Source: Sphingobacteriaceae bacterium (GTDB lineage Bacteria; Bacteroidota; Bacteroidia; B-17B0; Aurantibacillaceae). From it: a stretch of 64,000 nt of DNA. Both the position numbers and the translations under genes were made by a program. How positions within the stretch are numbered: the stretch's first letter is position 1; each line of letters begins with the position of its first letter. Where the stretch lies: positions 17,578 to 81,577 of the forward strand of contig JAHEYG010000002.1 of NCBI GenBank assembly GCA_023251725.1, written 5' to 3'. The notes beneath the pieces are model-generated. The model did not search any database, had not been told where the DNA came from, and was given only the letters and a program-made list of their open reading frames with translations. This document shows, piece after piece, positions 29,629-39,314 of this stretch.

Positions 29629-30069
29629 TTAGTTTTCACTACTTTTCAATTTCCGCCATTCTTCCACCGAAATAACTGAATCGGTAATAATGTTTAATAT
29701 TTTAATTTGAAAATTTTTCGGGTCAACATAAAAGAAATAATATACTTCAAATCGCTCATCTCCATTATACCCTACTCTTACGCCATAATCGGTTTCCCCG
29801 TTTTCGGGTTCATTTATTATTGCTGCAATTCCTTTTTTGTGCTTTGAAATGGAATCAATGTACGCATTTGCTTTTTTTACCTCCGGCAAACTCATCACCA
29901 CGTTCATTATTTTATCTTCCAGGGTTGGAATTACTGAATCGTTTTTCTTCCCGGCAACGGAATCTTGTAATCTTATTTTTTCTTCTATAGTTTCGAGATT
30001 CTGCGAACAATTACAAAATAAAAAAAGCAGAACGAAAAAAATAATTCCGATCTGCTTTTTTATTTTCAT
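29629..30069 (-). CDS. Small lipoprotein of unknown function
   Basis: LLFLFCNCS lipobox-like N-terminus. Confidence 0.65.
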   Translation of the reverse strand: MKIKKQIGIIFFVLLFLFCNCSQNLETIEEKIRLQDSVAGKKNDSVIPTLEDKIMNVVMSLPEVKKANAYIDSISKHKKGIAAIINEPENGETDYGVRVGYNGDERFEVYYFFYVDPKNFQIKILNIITDSVISVEEWRKLKSSEN

Positions 30070-30075
30070 GTTTAT

Positions 30076-31254
30076 TTAATTAAAAGCATTAATTCCGGTT
30101 ACATCCATTCCGGTAATTAATAAATGTATATCGTTAGTGCCTTCATAAGTAATAACCGATTCTAAATTCATCATGTGGCGCATAATTGGATACTCTCCAG
30201 TAATGCCCATCGCGCCGTGTATCTGCCGCGCTTCTCTTGCAATTTGCAAAGCCATGTTTACATTGTTACGTTTTGCCATCGAAATTTGTGAAGGATTTGC
30301 ACGTCCCTCGTTTTTCAAAACTCCCAAACGCCATGTTAATAATTGTGCTTTGGTAATTTCAGTAATCATTTCCGCTAATTTTTTTTGCGTTAACTGAAAT
30401 CCGCCAATAGGCTTACCAAACTGAATACGCTCTTTACTGTAACGCAAAGCGCTGTCGTAACAATCCATGGCCGCACCAATGGCACCCCAGGCAATTCCGT
30501 AGCGCGCACTGTTTAAACAACCAAGCGGGCCCTTTAATCCTTTTACATTCGGAAAAATATTTTGCTTGGGAATTTTTACATTATCAAAAACTAACTCCCC
30601 CGTTGCACTGGCACGCAAGCTCCATTTACCATGAGTTTCGGGTGTAGTAAATCCGGCCATCCCGCGCTCAACAACCAATCCTTTAATTTCTCCGGATTCA
30701 TCTTTGGCCCACACTACAGCAATATCCGCAAAGGGCGAATTACTAATCCACATTTTAGCACCATTCAATAAATAGTGGTCGCCTTTATCTTTTATGTTCG
30801 TAATCATTCCACTGGGATTAGAACCAAAATCAGGTTCTGTTAATCCAAAACATCCCATTAAATCGCCGGAAGCTAATTTTGGTAAATACTTTTTCTTTTG
30901 TTCTTCACTCCCATAAGTAAAAATAGGAAACATCACCAAAGAACTTTGTACGGAAGCCGTAGAACGCAATCCGCTATCACCACGTTCTAACTCCTGCATT
31001 ATAATACCGTATGATATCTGATCTAAACCGGCACCGCCATATTCTACCGGTATATACGGACCAAATGCGCCCACCTCAGCCAAACCTTTAATCCATTGTT
31101 TAGGGAATTTTGCGTTTTGACAAGCCTCTTCTACAATAGGCGAAACTTCTTTTTTTACCCAAGCCCTTGTAGTTTCGCGTATTAATTTATGTTCGTCCGA
31201 CAATAATTCATCCATTTGAAAATAGTCGTGCGCCTGAAAATTATCTGTTGCCAT
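30076..31254 (-). CDS. Acyl-CoA dehydrogenase (glutaryl-CoA dehydrogenase-like)
   Basis: CFGLTEPDFGSNPSGM, WISNSPFADIAVVWAK, RIQFGKPIGGFQLTQKKLAEM, YEGTNDIHLLITG. Confidence 0.92.
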   Translation of the reverse strand: MATDNFQAHDYFQMDELLSDEHKLIRETTRAWVKKEVSPIVEEACQNAKFPKQWIKGLAEVGAFGPYIPVEYGGAGLDQISYGIIMQELERGDSGLRSTASVQSSLVMFPIFTYGSEEQKKKYLPKLASGDLMGCFGLTEPDFGSNPSGMITNIKDKGDHYLLNGAKMWISNSPFADIAVVWAKDESGEIKGLVVERGMAGFTTPETHGKWSLRASATGELVFDNVKIPKQNIFPNVKGLKGPLGCLNSARYGIAWGAIGAAMDCYDSALRYSKERIQFGKPIGGFQLTQKKLAEMITEITKAQLLTWRLGVLKNEGRANPSQISMAKRNNVNMALQIAREARQIHGAMGITGEYPIMRHMMNLESVITYEGTNDIHLLITGMDVTGINAFN

Positions 31255-31264
31255 TTTTTTAAGG

Positions 31265-31355
31265 GTTATCGGTTATACGTTATAAAGTTATCGGTTATCG
31301 GTTATTTTTAAACCATTAACGTTATAACGGATAACGGATAACGGATAACGTTTAT
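31265..31355. repeat. Imperfect inverted array of GTTATCG / CGGATAA heptads
   Basis: gttatcggttat...aacggataacggataacggataacg. Confidence 0.85.
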
Positions 31356-31465
31356 AGTTTAAAATTTTAGCAAATGTACTAATTTAACAATTTACACCGT
31401 TGAAAAATCATTTAATCATTTAATCATAGTATAAATTCGGTTGTAAATAATTATATTTGTTATGG

Positions 31466-32488
31466 ATGATTTTTAAGAAAACATACTTTCTTTTTTTATT
31501 TTTGGTTTCCGGTCTTTTTACTTCGGTTAAAAGTCAGGATATACATTTTTCGCAATACAATGGTTCAGTATTAAATATGAGTCCTGCCTTCACCGGTTTT
31601 TTTGACGGCGATTACCGAATCGGCGCAATTTACCGAAGCCAATGGCAAAATGTACCTGTACCTTATAAAACTTTTTCAATTGCAGGTGATGCGCGGTTTA
31701 AACCTAAAACTATGAAAAGCGATTGCATTGGCGCTGGAATTTTATTTAACAACGATGTGGCAGGTGACGCAGCTTACTCTATTAATCAGGTTTATCTTAG
31801 CGGTTCATTTATTCATAAAATTCTTAAAGATTCCAGTTTACTCATTAGCGCCGGTTTAACAATGGGAATTAGCAGTTTGGGATTTAATTATAATAAAATG
31901 ACTTTTGATAATCAGTACGACGGGTACGCTTATAATAGTTCATTCGGAACCGGCGAAAATTTTTCTCAAACTCAAACAACTTACTTCGATTTTAGTATTG
32001 GATTAGCTGCCCAGTATTCTTTTTCTCAATTTACAAAAATCGTTTATGGTTTTTCTTATAGTCATTTTGCGAATCCCACAATATCTTACCAAAATAATTC
32101 AAACAGCAAACTCGATTCAAAATCGGTTAACTTCATTAGTTTTTCGACTCCGCTCGGCAAAAAATTTTACGTCATCCCCGAATTAATTTTCTTGAATCAG
32201 GGAAAGTATAATGAGTTTGTTCCGGGTGCCAATTTAAAATTTGTTATGGATGGTGATAAAAACCATACTGTATCGCTTGGTATTTATTATCGAACCGATG
32301 ATGCGGTTATTAGCCGATTGGGATATACCTTTAAATCAACAACTGCAGGAGTAAGTTACGACATAAATACCAGTAAATTTATGGCGGCTACCAACAACAG
32401 AGGTGCGTTCGAAATTTACGTAACACACATCATCAAAAGAATCCGTCCTTTTATTCCTAAGAAACGGGTTTGTCCGGTCTTTATGTAA
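31466..32488 (+). CDS. Type IX secretion system membrane protein PorP/SprF family (ATG 31466; TTG 31457 possible)
   Basis: VKSQDIHFSQYNGSVLNMSPAFTGFFDGDYRIGAIYRSQWQNV; C-terminal KKRVCPVFM. Confidence 0.9.
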   Translation: MIFKKTYFLFLFLVSGLFTSVKSQDIHFSQYNGSVLNMSPAFTGFFDGDYRIGAIYRSQWQNVPVPYKTFSIAGDARFKPKTMKSDCIGAGILFNNDVAGDAAYSINQVYLSGSFIHKILKDSSLLISAGLTMGISSLGFNYNKMTFDNQYDGYAYNSSFGTGENFSQTQTTYFDFSIGLAAQYSFSQFTKIVYGFSYSHFANPTISYQNNSNSKLDSKSVNFISFSTPLGKKFYVIPELIFLNQGKYNEFVPGANLKFVMDGDKNHTVSLGIYYRTDDAVISRLGYTFKSTTAGVSYDINTSKFMAATNNRGAFEIYVTHIIKRIRPFIPKKRVCPVFM

Positions 32489-32494
32489 TTATTT

Positions 32495-34477
32495 GTGAAC
32501 ACCAAAACTGCGCTACATATTTTTTTTATAATTGTTGGATTATTAATTCTTCCCAATAAACTTTCTTCTCAATCCAAAAAAACACTTTATGCCGATGGCC
32601 AAAAAAGCATCGATGCTAAAGATTATTTTGCGGCCGCCCAATATTTTAGTCAATTAATTTTACTCGATTCAAGTCAGATTATTTATCAATACAAATACGC
32701 CGAAGCGTCGCGCTTAAATTATGATTTTGATATTTCTTATTATTGGTACGATAAGGTAATGAAAGAAGATAACGCAAAAATGTATCCCGAAACTCCTTTT
32801 TGGATGGCCACTATTTTAAAAAGCAAAGCCCAATATAAGGAGGCGAAAAAATTATTTGATAAGTTTTATAAGAAACAAAAAATAAATAAAGACAAGCAAA
32901 GAGTTCAACTAACCAATAAAGCAAAACAGGAAATTGATGCCTGCGATCTTTCTCTTATTCTCATTAGCAATCCTGTAAACGTAATCGTAAATCATCTCGA
33001 CAGCAACATTAATAGCAAGGTAAGTGAATATGCGCCCTTTGAATTAGATACCGTTTTGTTTTTTTCTTCGCTGCGCAACACCGGCAAAAAAAAACGCGAT
33101 ATCAATAATGTAGGATTTAATAAATTATTTTCGTCGAGTAAAAAAGAAGAATTATGGCAAAAAGCAAAAGCTTTGGATAGTTTGTTTAACTCGAGCAATA
33201 TTCATAATGCCAACACCTCTTTCAATGAAGATTTTACAAAAATATTTGTTTCGCGATGCACCGCTGTTAATTCTGTGGATTATACCTGTCAGATTTTTTA
33301 TTCGGAATATAAAAATAAAAACTGGTCGGTTTTAAAAGCATTGCCACCGCCTATTAATCTTTACAATTCAAATACCACCCAACCTTGCGCCACCAAATTA
33401 AATGGTAAAGATGTTTTATTTTTCAGTAGTAATCGTGGGGGAGGCCTGGGCGGTATGGATATTTGGTATTGTTTTTTCGACAGCCTATTAAAATTTGAAA
33501 TGCCGGTTAATGCCGGGAAAAATGTGAACACTTCCGAAAATGAAATTACACCTTGGTTTGTAAAAGAAACCAATTCGCTATTTTTTAGCAGTACCTGGCA
33601 CAAAGGATTAGGTGGTTTCGACATTTTTAAAAGTGAGTTAAAAGACCATCAATTTGCCGAGCCGCAAAATTTAGGTTATCCCATTAACAGCAGCTACAAT
33701 GATATTTATTACAGTGTAAATTCTAAAAAAAATAAAGCCTACATTTCTTCCAACCGAATTGGTTCTTACTTCGAGGAAAAACAAAGTTGCTGTAACGACA
33801 TTTACAGTTTCGCTATTGAACCTTTAACTGAACCTCAAAAACCTGTAACCATTGATACTACAAAATTTATAATGGACCAATTAAAAGTATTGGTGCCTCT
33901 TACACTGTATTTTCATAACGATGAGCCCGAGCCTCGTTCAAAAGTTATAGTTACAAAAAAGAATTATAAAAAAACATATGAAGATTATACAATTCTTAAA
34001 CCAAAGTATTTATTAGAATATCCGGGCGGATTAAAAGACAAAGAAAAAGAACAAGCAGAAAACCGAATTAATAATTTTTTTGAAGACAGCGTTGATGCCG
34101 GAATGCATGACCTGGATAAATTTGCCGTTTTATTGGAAGAAGTTTTATTACGTGGCGAAAAAGTAAAAATTACCATGAAGGGATATTGTAGCCCATTGGC
34201 CAGTACCGATTACAATGTTAATTTGGCAAAACGCCGAATAAGCAGTTTGCGAAATTATTTTTTAGAATATAAAGCCGGGATATTTGTAAAATACGTAGAA
34301 AACCCGGATTCAACTCAAGGTAAAATTGTTTTTACGGATGAAGATATTGGAGAGTTACCCATAAGTAAAGTGAGCGATAATGTGAAGGATGTAAAAAATT
34401 CGGTGTACAGTCCTTTTGCAGCAGCCGAACGTAAAATTCAAATTATTGCAGTAAGTAGTTTTAGTGAGATAAAATAA
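32495..34477 (+). CDS. TPR / PD40 / OmpA-family envelope protein (PorE-like)
   Basis: TPR N-terminus, FFSSNRGGGLGGMDIWYC PD40 motifs, C-terminal GYCSPLASTDYNVNLAKRRISSLRNYF OmpA-like. Confidence 0.82.
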   Translation: MNTKTALHIFFIIVGLLILPNKLSSQSKKTLYADGQKSIDAKDYFAAAQYFSQLILLDSSQIIYQYKYAEASRLNYDFDISYYWYDKVMKEDNAKMYPETPFWMATILKSKAQYKEAKKLFDKFYKKQKINKDKQRVQLTNKAKQEIDACDLSLILISNPVNVIVNHLDSNINSKVSEYAPFELDTVLFFSSLRNTGKKKRDINNVGFNKLFSSSKKEELWQKAKALDSLFNSSNIHNANTSFNEDFTKIFVSRCTAVNSVDYTCQIFYSEYKNKNWSVLKALPPPINLYNSNTTQPCATKLNGKDVLFFSSNRGGGLGGMDIWYCFFDSLLKFEMPVNAGKNVNTSENEITPWFVKETNSLFFSSTWHKGLGGFDIFKSELKDHQFAEPQNLGYPINSSYNDIYYSVNSKKNKAYISSNRIGSYFEEKQSCCNDIYSFAIEPLTEPQKPVTIDTTKFIMDQLKVLVPLTLYFHNDEPEPRSKVIVTKKNYKKTYEDYTILKPKYLLEYPGGLKDKEKEQAENRINNFFEDSVDAGMHDLDKFAVLLEEVLLRGEKVKITMKGYCSPLASTDYNVNLAKRRISSLRNYFLEYKAGIFVKYVENPDSTQGKIVFTDEDIGELPISKVSDNVKDVKNSVYSPFAAAERKIQIIAVSSFSEIK

Positions 34478-34627
34478 TTTTATTATCTTTGTTCCACTTC
34501 CCCGTATTTTTTCATTTTATTATTAATTAAAGTGTTTTCTATAATAAATATACACTTCGATAAAATAAATTGACGAATTGTTCTTAAATAATTTATTTTA
34601 TTAATTTTACAAAAAAAAAATTAAAAC

Positions 34628-36742
34628 ATGAAAAAACATTTATTACTTGGAACCGCACTTTTAGTAGCTATAAGCGCCTTTCCGCAAAACAACAAACAAT
34701 CAATTCCTACTGGTGTGGTTAAACAGCAATTCAGAAAAAACATTATTGCTGAAAAAGAAGTTCAAAACACTTTACCAACAACAGTTTCTCCAATTAATAA
34801 AATTAAACCTTTTTCAAAAAGTAATCTCAATGCCAAGGTGGCGGCTATTACAGTTACGCGTTTATCAGGCTCAATAAATGCGTTTGGCGTTTTAACAGAC
34901 GAATCCAATTCACTTTGTTATAGTCCGGGTCCAAATATTGTATCCTTTATACATCGCAAAAGTAGTACCTACACCCCTGCAGCCAATGGAAATTCAGGTA
35001 CCATGGTAGCCATGCTTTCAACTAATATCGGTACTACATGGGATTCAACTTGTTTGTGGACAAGTGCCGCTAGCTTCGCACGTTATCCTCAGGGGGGGAT
35101 TTATAATCCCATCGGAAACACAACTTATACAAACGCTACTGTTGTAGGAATGGGACCTTTTCATAATGGAGGCCCTTGGGCAGGTAACTGGTATGCGAGT
35201 AAAAAAATTACTTTACCGGGCACTAATGCCTCCGGAACGGATTGTCAGGCTATTGATAATGCAGCTTTACCACCGGGAGTTAATGTGCATCACCTTTCTA
35301 GTAACGCTTTCAGCTCAATTGACGGTGGTTATGTTAGATCAATGTCATTAATTTGTAACGACGATGCTGGAGCTACCAATGTAGCATTTGGCCCGAGAGG
35401 TGCAATGATGACAAAAGGTTTATATACTGCAGGATCGTTTTCTTGGACTACTGACTCTTTTGCCCCTCCAACAACATTAAGAACAGATGGATCGAAACAA
35501 ATTAATATTAACGCTCCTTTAACTGCATGGAACGAAGCGGGAACCATCGGATATGTTGTAATGTATGGCAGCCGACTTGGTGCACCAACAGCTCAAAAAG
35601 GTTATCAGCCCATAGTTTATAAAACTACTAACAGCGGCGCCAGTTGGGTATTATTGCCTAATAATGATTTTACCACACCTGCGTTTAAAGGATTGAAGGA
35701 TCGTATTAAAGGAATTAACACTAACAGCAATGTAGTTATCCCAATGTTTACAACGCTTGAGGGTTACGATGCCGCAGTAGACGTTAATGGTAATTTACAT
35801 ATAGTTACCACTGTTCTTGGCACCTCTAGTGCAGACGTAGATTCTTTAGATTATAATTACCAGTTTACAGTTGGAGGAGAAATCTATAATTACGATTTTG
35901 CAAAATATTATGGTAAACCAACTATTTATGATTTTTATACTTTGAGTGGTGGTGGATGGAATTATTTTATTGTGGATACTATGGGAAGTGTTGGTCCTTC
36001 AGGTAATGCCGGCCAACCCGGAGTTGCAGCAAATCCTTGGGCAGCCGCAGCTCAATTATCAATTGATGCACGAATTCAAATCAGCAGAACTGCTGACGGT
36101 AAAAAAATATATTATAGCTGGACCAGTACAGATCCGGCAGTTGCAGGTAATAATTGGAATATTTTTCCAAATATTCGGGTTAAAGGATTTGATGTTCTTA
36201 CAGATAAAGTAACACCTACTTATTCAGTTACTGATGGCAGTGTTACAACTCCTCTGGGTTTATATGGGGTGGATGGTTCAGCTTTTTTTCATTATATGTG
36301 TGATAAAGCTGTTGGTTCAGGTACCGCATGTGTTGATATGTTATTTACTTCAACTAATAATGCTGCTGCTGACGGTAACGTTGATGTTGATCATTATTTT
36401 ATTAAAGGGCAATCTATTTGCGCAACTGCTTTTACACTTACACCTTGGAGACCACTTGGAGTTACAGAAGTTGCTAATTCTGAAACCTCAACAGAAGTTA
36501 ATATTTATCCTAATCCTGCCAGCGAGGCAGCAACAATATCGGTTGGTTTAAAAGATGTGAAAGATTTCGAAATAAGTCTTTATAATTCGATTGGGCAACA
36601 AGTGATTACTACAATGAAAATTAACGGTAAGCCGGGAGTTAATGATGTATTTGTTGATTTAAGCAAATTAAATTCGGGATTATATTTTTATTCTGTAAAA
36701 ACAGATAATTCAGTAGTTACAAAAAAATTAATTATCGAATAA
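34628..36742 (+). CDS. T9SS type A cargo protein, paralog 1 (Asp-box-like beta-propeller)
   Basis: YKTTNSGASWVLLP Asp-box-like motif; CTD EVNIYPNPASEAATISVGLKDVKDF...KKLIIE. Confidence 0.88.
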   Translation: MKKHLLLGTALLVAISAFPQNNKQSIPTGVVKQQFRKNIIAEKEVQNTLPTTVSPINKIKPFSKSNLNAKVAAITVTRLSGSINAFGVLTDESNSLCYSPGPNIVSFIHRKSSTYTPAANGNSGTMVAMLSTNIGTTWDSTCLWTSAASFARYPQGGIYNPIGNTTYTNATVVGMGPFHNGGPWAGNWYASKKITLPGTNASGTDCQAIDNAALPPGVNVHHLSSNAFSSIDGGYVRSMSLICNDDAGATNVAFGPRGAMMTKGLYTAGSFSWTTDSFAPPTTLRTDGSKQININAPLTAWNEAGTIGYVVMYGSRLGAPTAQKGYQPIVYKTTNSGASWVLLPNNDFTTPAFKGLKDRIKGINTNSNVVIPMFTTLEGYDAAVDVNGNLHIVTTVLGTSSADVDSLDYNYQFTVGGEIYNYDFAKYYGKPTIYDFYTLSGGGWNYFIVDTMGSVGPSGNAGQPGVAANPWAAAAQLSIDARIQISRTADGKKIYYSWTSTDPAVAGNNWNIFPNIRVKGFDVLTDKVTPTYSVTDGSVTTPLGLYGVDGSAFFHYMCDKAVGSGTACVDMLFTSTNNAAADGNVDVDHYFIKGQSICATAFTLTPWRPLGVTEVANSETSTEVNIYPNPASEAATISVGLKDVKDFEISLYNSIGQQVITTMKINGKPGVNDVFVDLSKLNSGLYFYSVKTDNSVVTKKLIIE

Positions 36743-36761
36743 AAATCTTTTAATAATGTAT

Positions 36762-36800
36762 AAAAAGTCCCGCCTCGAAAAAAAGCGGGACTTTTTGCTT
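36762..36800 (+). terminator. Rho-independent terminator after paralog 1
   Basis: aaaaagtcccgc/gcgggacttttt. Confidence 0.9.
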
Positions 36801-36999
36801 TTAAAAAAAATTTGGAAGATTGCTTTTTTTTTACTAGCTTTGATTTATCATTCCCGTGATAGTTACTTAGATGTTATCCCCTCCATCTTATTTAATTGTT
36901 AAAACCCCAATTTTGTTAAAATGTTTTTGTTACTATATGTGATTTTTTACTACTTTTATGTGCTTAATTAAAAAAATAACAATTAAACCAAATAATAAA

Positions 37000-39111
37000 A
37001 TGAATAAACATCTACTCCTAGGATCAGCGCTTTTAGTAGCTATCAGCGCGTATCCGCAAGCCGGCAAACAGGTAAAGCCTACCGGAATTATTAATGAACA
37101 AGCCAGGAAATACTCAGATTTTGAGAAAGAAGTACAAAATAGTACTACTATTTCAACAACAGCGCCTGTTAAACACGCTTCAAAAGCTAATCCAAATGCG
37201 AAAGCAAATGCTAATACTTGTATGCGTTTTACAGGTTCAATGAACGTTTTTGGTTTATTGATTTCTGAAGCAAATTCGCTTTGTTATAGTAAAGGACCAA
37301 ACATTGTATCTTTTGCTCACCGCAAAAGCCCTACTTATACTCCTGCGGCAAATGGCAATTCGGGCTCACAAGTGACTATGCTTTCTAGTAACGCTAATAG
37401 CGTAACCACTACTTGGGATTCGACCTGTACTTGGACTAATGCTACCGATTTAGCACGTTATCCTCAGGGTGGAGTTTATAATCCGCTTGGTAATACAACT
37501 TATACCAACGCCTACGTTGTAAGTATGGGGCCTATTACCAATGGTACAAACTGGACAGGTAACTGGTATTGTAGTAAAAAAATTACCTTGCCGGGTACCA
37601 ATGCTTCAGGTGTTGATCAGCAATCAATGAACAACGCCGCTTTACCTGCAGGAGTTAAAGTTCACCATTTTTCTCGTTACTCTTTTTCTTCTATCGATGG
37701 TAGTTATGTTAGATCAATGTCTACTGTATTAAACGACCCTGCCGGTGCAACAAACGTGGCTTATGGTCCTCGTGGAGCAATGATGACTAAAGGTTTATTT
37801 ACAGCCGGAACATTTAGCTGGACAACTGATTCCTTTATTCCTCCTGTTATTGCAAGAGGTGATGGTTCAAAACAAATTAATGCTAATTCGCCATTATGTG
37901 TTTGGAGTCCTACCCCATCAATTGGATATGTAGTTATGAATGGTTGCCGCTCGGGTGCCCCAACTGCTCAAAAAGGATATCAGCCTATTGTTTATAAAAC
38001 TACTACCGGCGGTGCCAGTTGGGTTTTATTACCAAGCAACGATTTTACAACACCTAATTTTAAGGGTTTAACAGATCGTATTTATGGAATTAATACTAAT
38101 AGTAATATACTTATCCCTCAATTTTCACAATCTGAAGGTTATGATGCTGCTGTTGACGTTAATGGAAATTTACATATTGCAATCACTGTTGTTGGTTCTT
38201 CTAGTCAAAATAACGACTCATTAGAATATGCTTTCCAGTTTGCGATCGGTGGTGAGAATTACGGTTTCGATTACTCTCCATTATATGGCAAACCAATAGT
38301 TTATGACTTTTTTACAATGTCTGGCGGTGGTTGGGATTACTTTCTAGTTGATTCAATGGCAGGTGAAGGTCCTTCAGGAACAACCGGACAACCCGGCTTT
38401 GCAGCTAATCCTTGGTCTAATCCGGGAGCGGTTGGAATTGACTCACGTATTCAAATGAGCCGTACTGATGATGGAAAAAAATTATATTACAGTTGGACTT
38501 CTTCTGACCCGGCAATTGCAGGTAACAATTGGAACATTTATCCGAATATCCGTGTTAAAGGTTTGGATGTTGTTATGAATAAAGTAACTCCTACTTATTC
38601 TGTTACTGATGGTCTTTTGTGTCCTGGGTTTACAGGTGTTGACGGATTAGCTTATTGGCATTATATGAGTGATAGAGCTATTGGTTCAAGTACAGCTTGT
38701 GTTGATATGCCATTTACTGCATCAAATAATGCTACTAATAACGGTAATATTGCAGTTGACCATTATTATATTAAAGGTCAACAAATTTGTGCTGCAGCAT
38801 TTACTTTAACTCCATGGAAACCGTTAGGTGTTGCTTCAATCAGCAATACTACTCCTTCTACGGATGTTAATATTTATCCTAATCCTGCGAGCCAAGCGGC
38901 AACAATTTCGGTTGGTTTAAAAGATGTTAAAGATTTTGAAATAAGTCTTTATAATTCTATCGGACAACAAGTTCTTTCAACCGTAAAAATTAATGGTAAA
39001 CCAGGACTTAATGATGTATTTGTTGATTTAAGTAAATTAAATTCAGGTGTGTATTTTTACTCGGTTAAAACTGATAACTCAGTGGTAACTAAAAAATTAA
39101 TTATTGAATAA
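37000..39111 (+). CDS. T9SS type A cargo protein, paralog 2
   Basis: Homologous throughout to flanking paralogs; start chosen at ATG 37000 (MNKHLLLGSALLVAISAYPQ) instead of 36958. Confidence 0.88.
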   Translation: MNKHLLLGSALLVAISAYPQAGKQVKPTGIINEQARKYSDFEKEVQNSTTISTTAPVKHASKANPNAKANANTCMRFTGSMNVFGLLISEANSLCYSKGPNIVSFAHRKSPTYTPAANGNSGSQVTMLSSNANSVTTTWDSTCTWTNATDLARYPQGGVYNPLGNTTYTNAYVVSMGPITNGTNWTGNWYCSKKITLPGTNASGVDQQSMNNAALPAGVKVHHFSRYSFSSIDGSYVRSMSTVLNDPAGATNVAYGPRGAMMTKGLFTAGTFSWTTDSFIPPVIARGDGSKQINANSPLCVWSPTPSIGYVVMNGCRSGAPTAQKGYQPIVYKTTTGGASWVLLPSNDFTTPNFKGLTDRIYGINTNSNILIPQFSQSEGYDAAVDVNGNLHIAITVVGSSSQNNDSLEYAFQFAIGGENYGFDYSPLYGKPIVYDFFTMSGGGWDYFLVDSMAGEGPSGTTGQPGFAANPWSNPGAVGIDSRIQMSRTDDGKKLYYSWTSSDPAIAGNNWNIYPNIRVKGLDVVMNKVTPTYSVTDGLLCPGFTGVDGLAYWHYMSDRAIGSSTACVDMPFTASNNATNNGNIAVDHYYIKGQQICAAAFTLTPWKPLGVASISNTTPSTDVNIYPNPASQAATISVGLKDVKDFEISLYNSIGQQVLSTVKINGKPGLNDVFVDLSKLNSGVYFYSVKTDNSVVTKKLIIE

Positions 39112-39131
39112 TTAATTTCTAAATTAAACTT

Positions 39132-39166
39132 AAACGTCCCACCCTAAAAAAGTGGGACGTTTTGTT
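39132..39166 (+). terminator. Rho-independent terminator after paralog 2
   Basis: aaacgtcccac/gtgggacgttt. Confidence 0.9.
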
Positions 39167-39314
39167 TAAAAAATTTAATGTTTAAAAAAATGTTTCTTAT
39201 TAGGCCTTAAAATATTCCGGTTTTTATCTTACAATTATTTTTTGTTTCTACACATTTAAATTGTATTTTTATATTAAATTAATAATTATTAAAAAACTTA
39301 AACCATAAAAAAAA

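Noticed and set aside
36234-36551. Alternate-frame ORFs inside the tandem T9SS cargo genes (also 35946-36212, 39625-39825, 40734-41060)
   Set aside because: Overlap well-supported CDS in another frame, with low-complexity composition.
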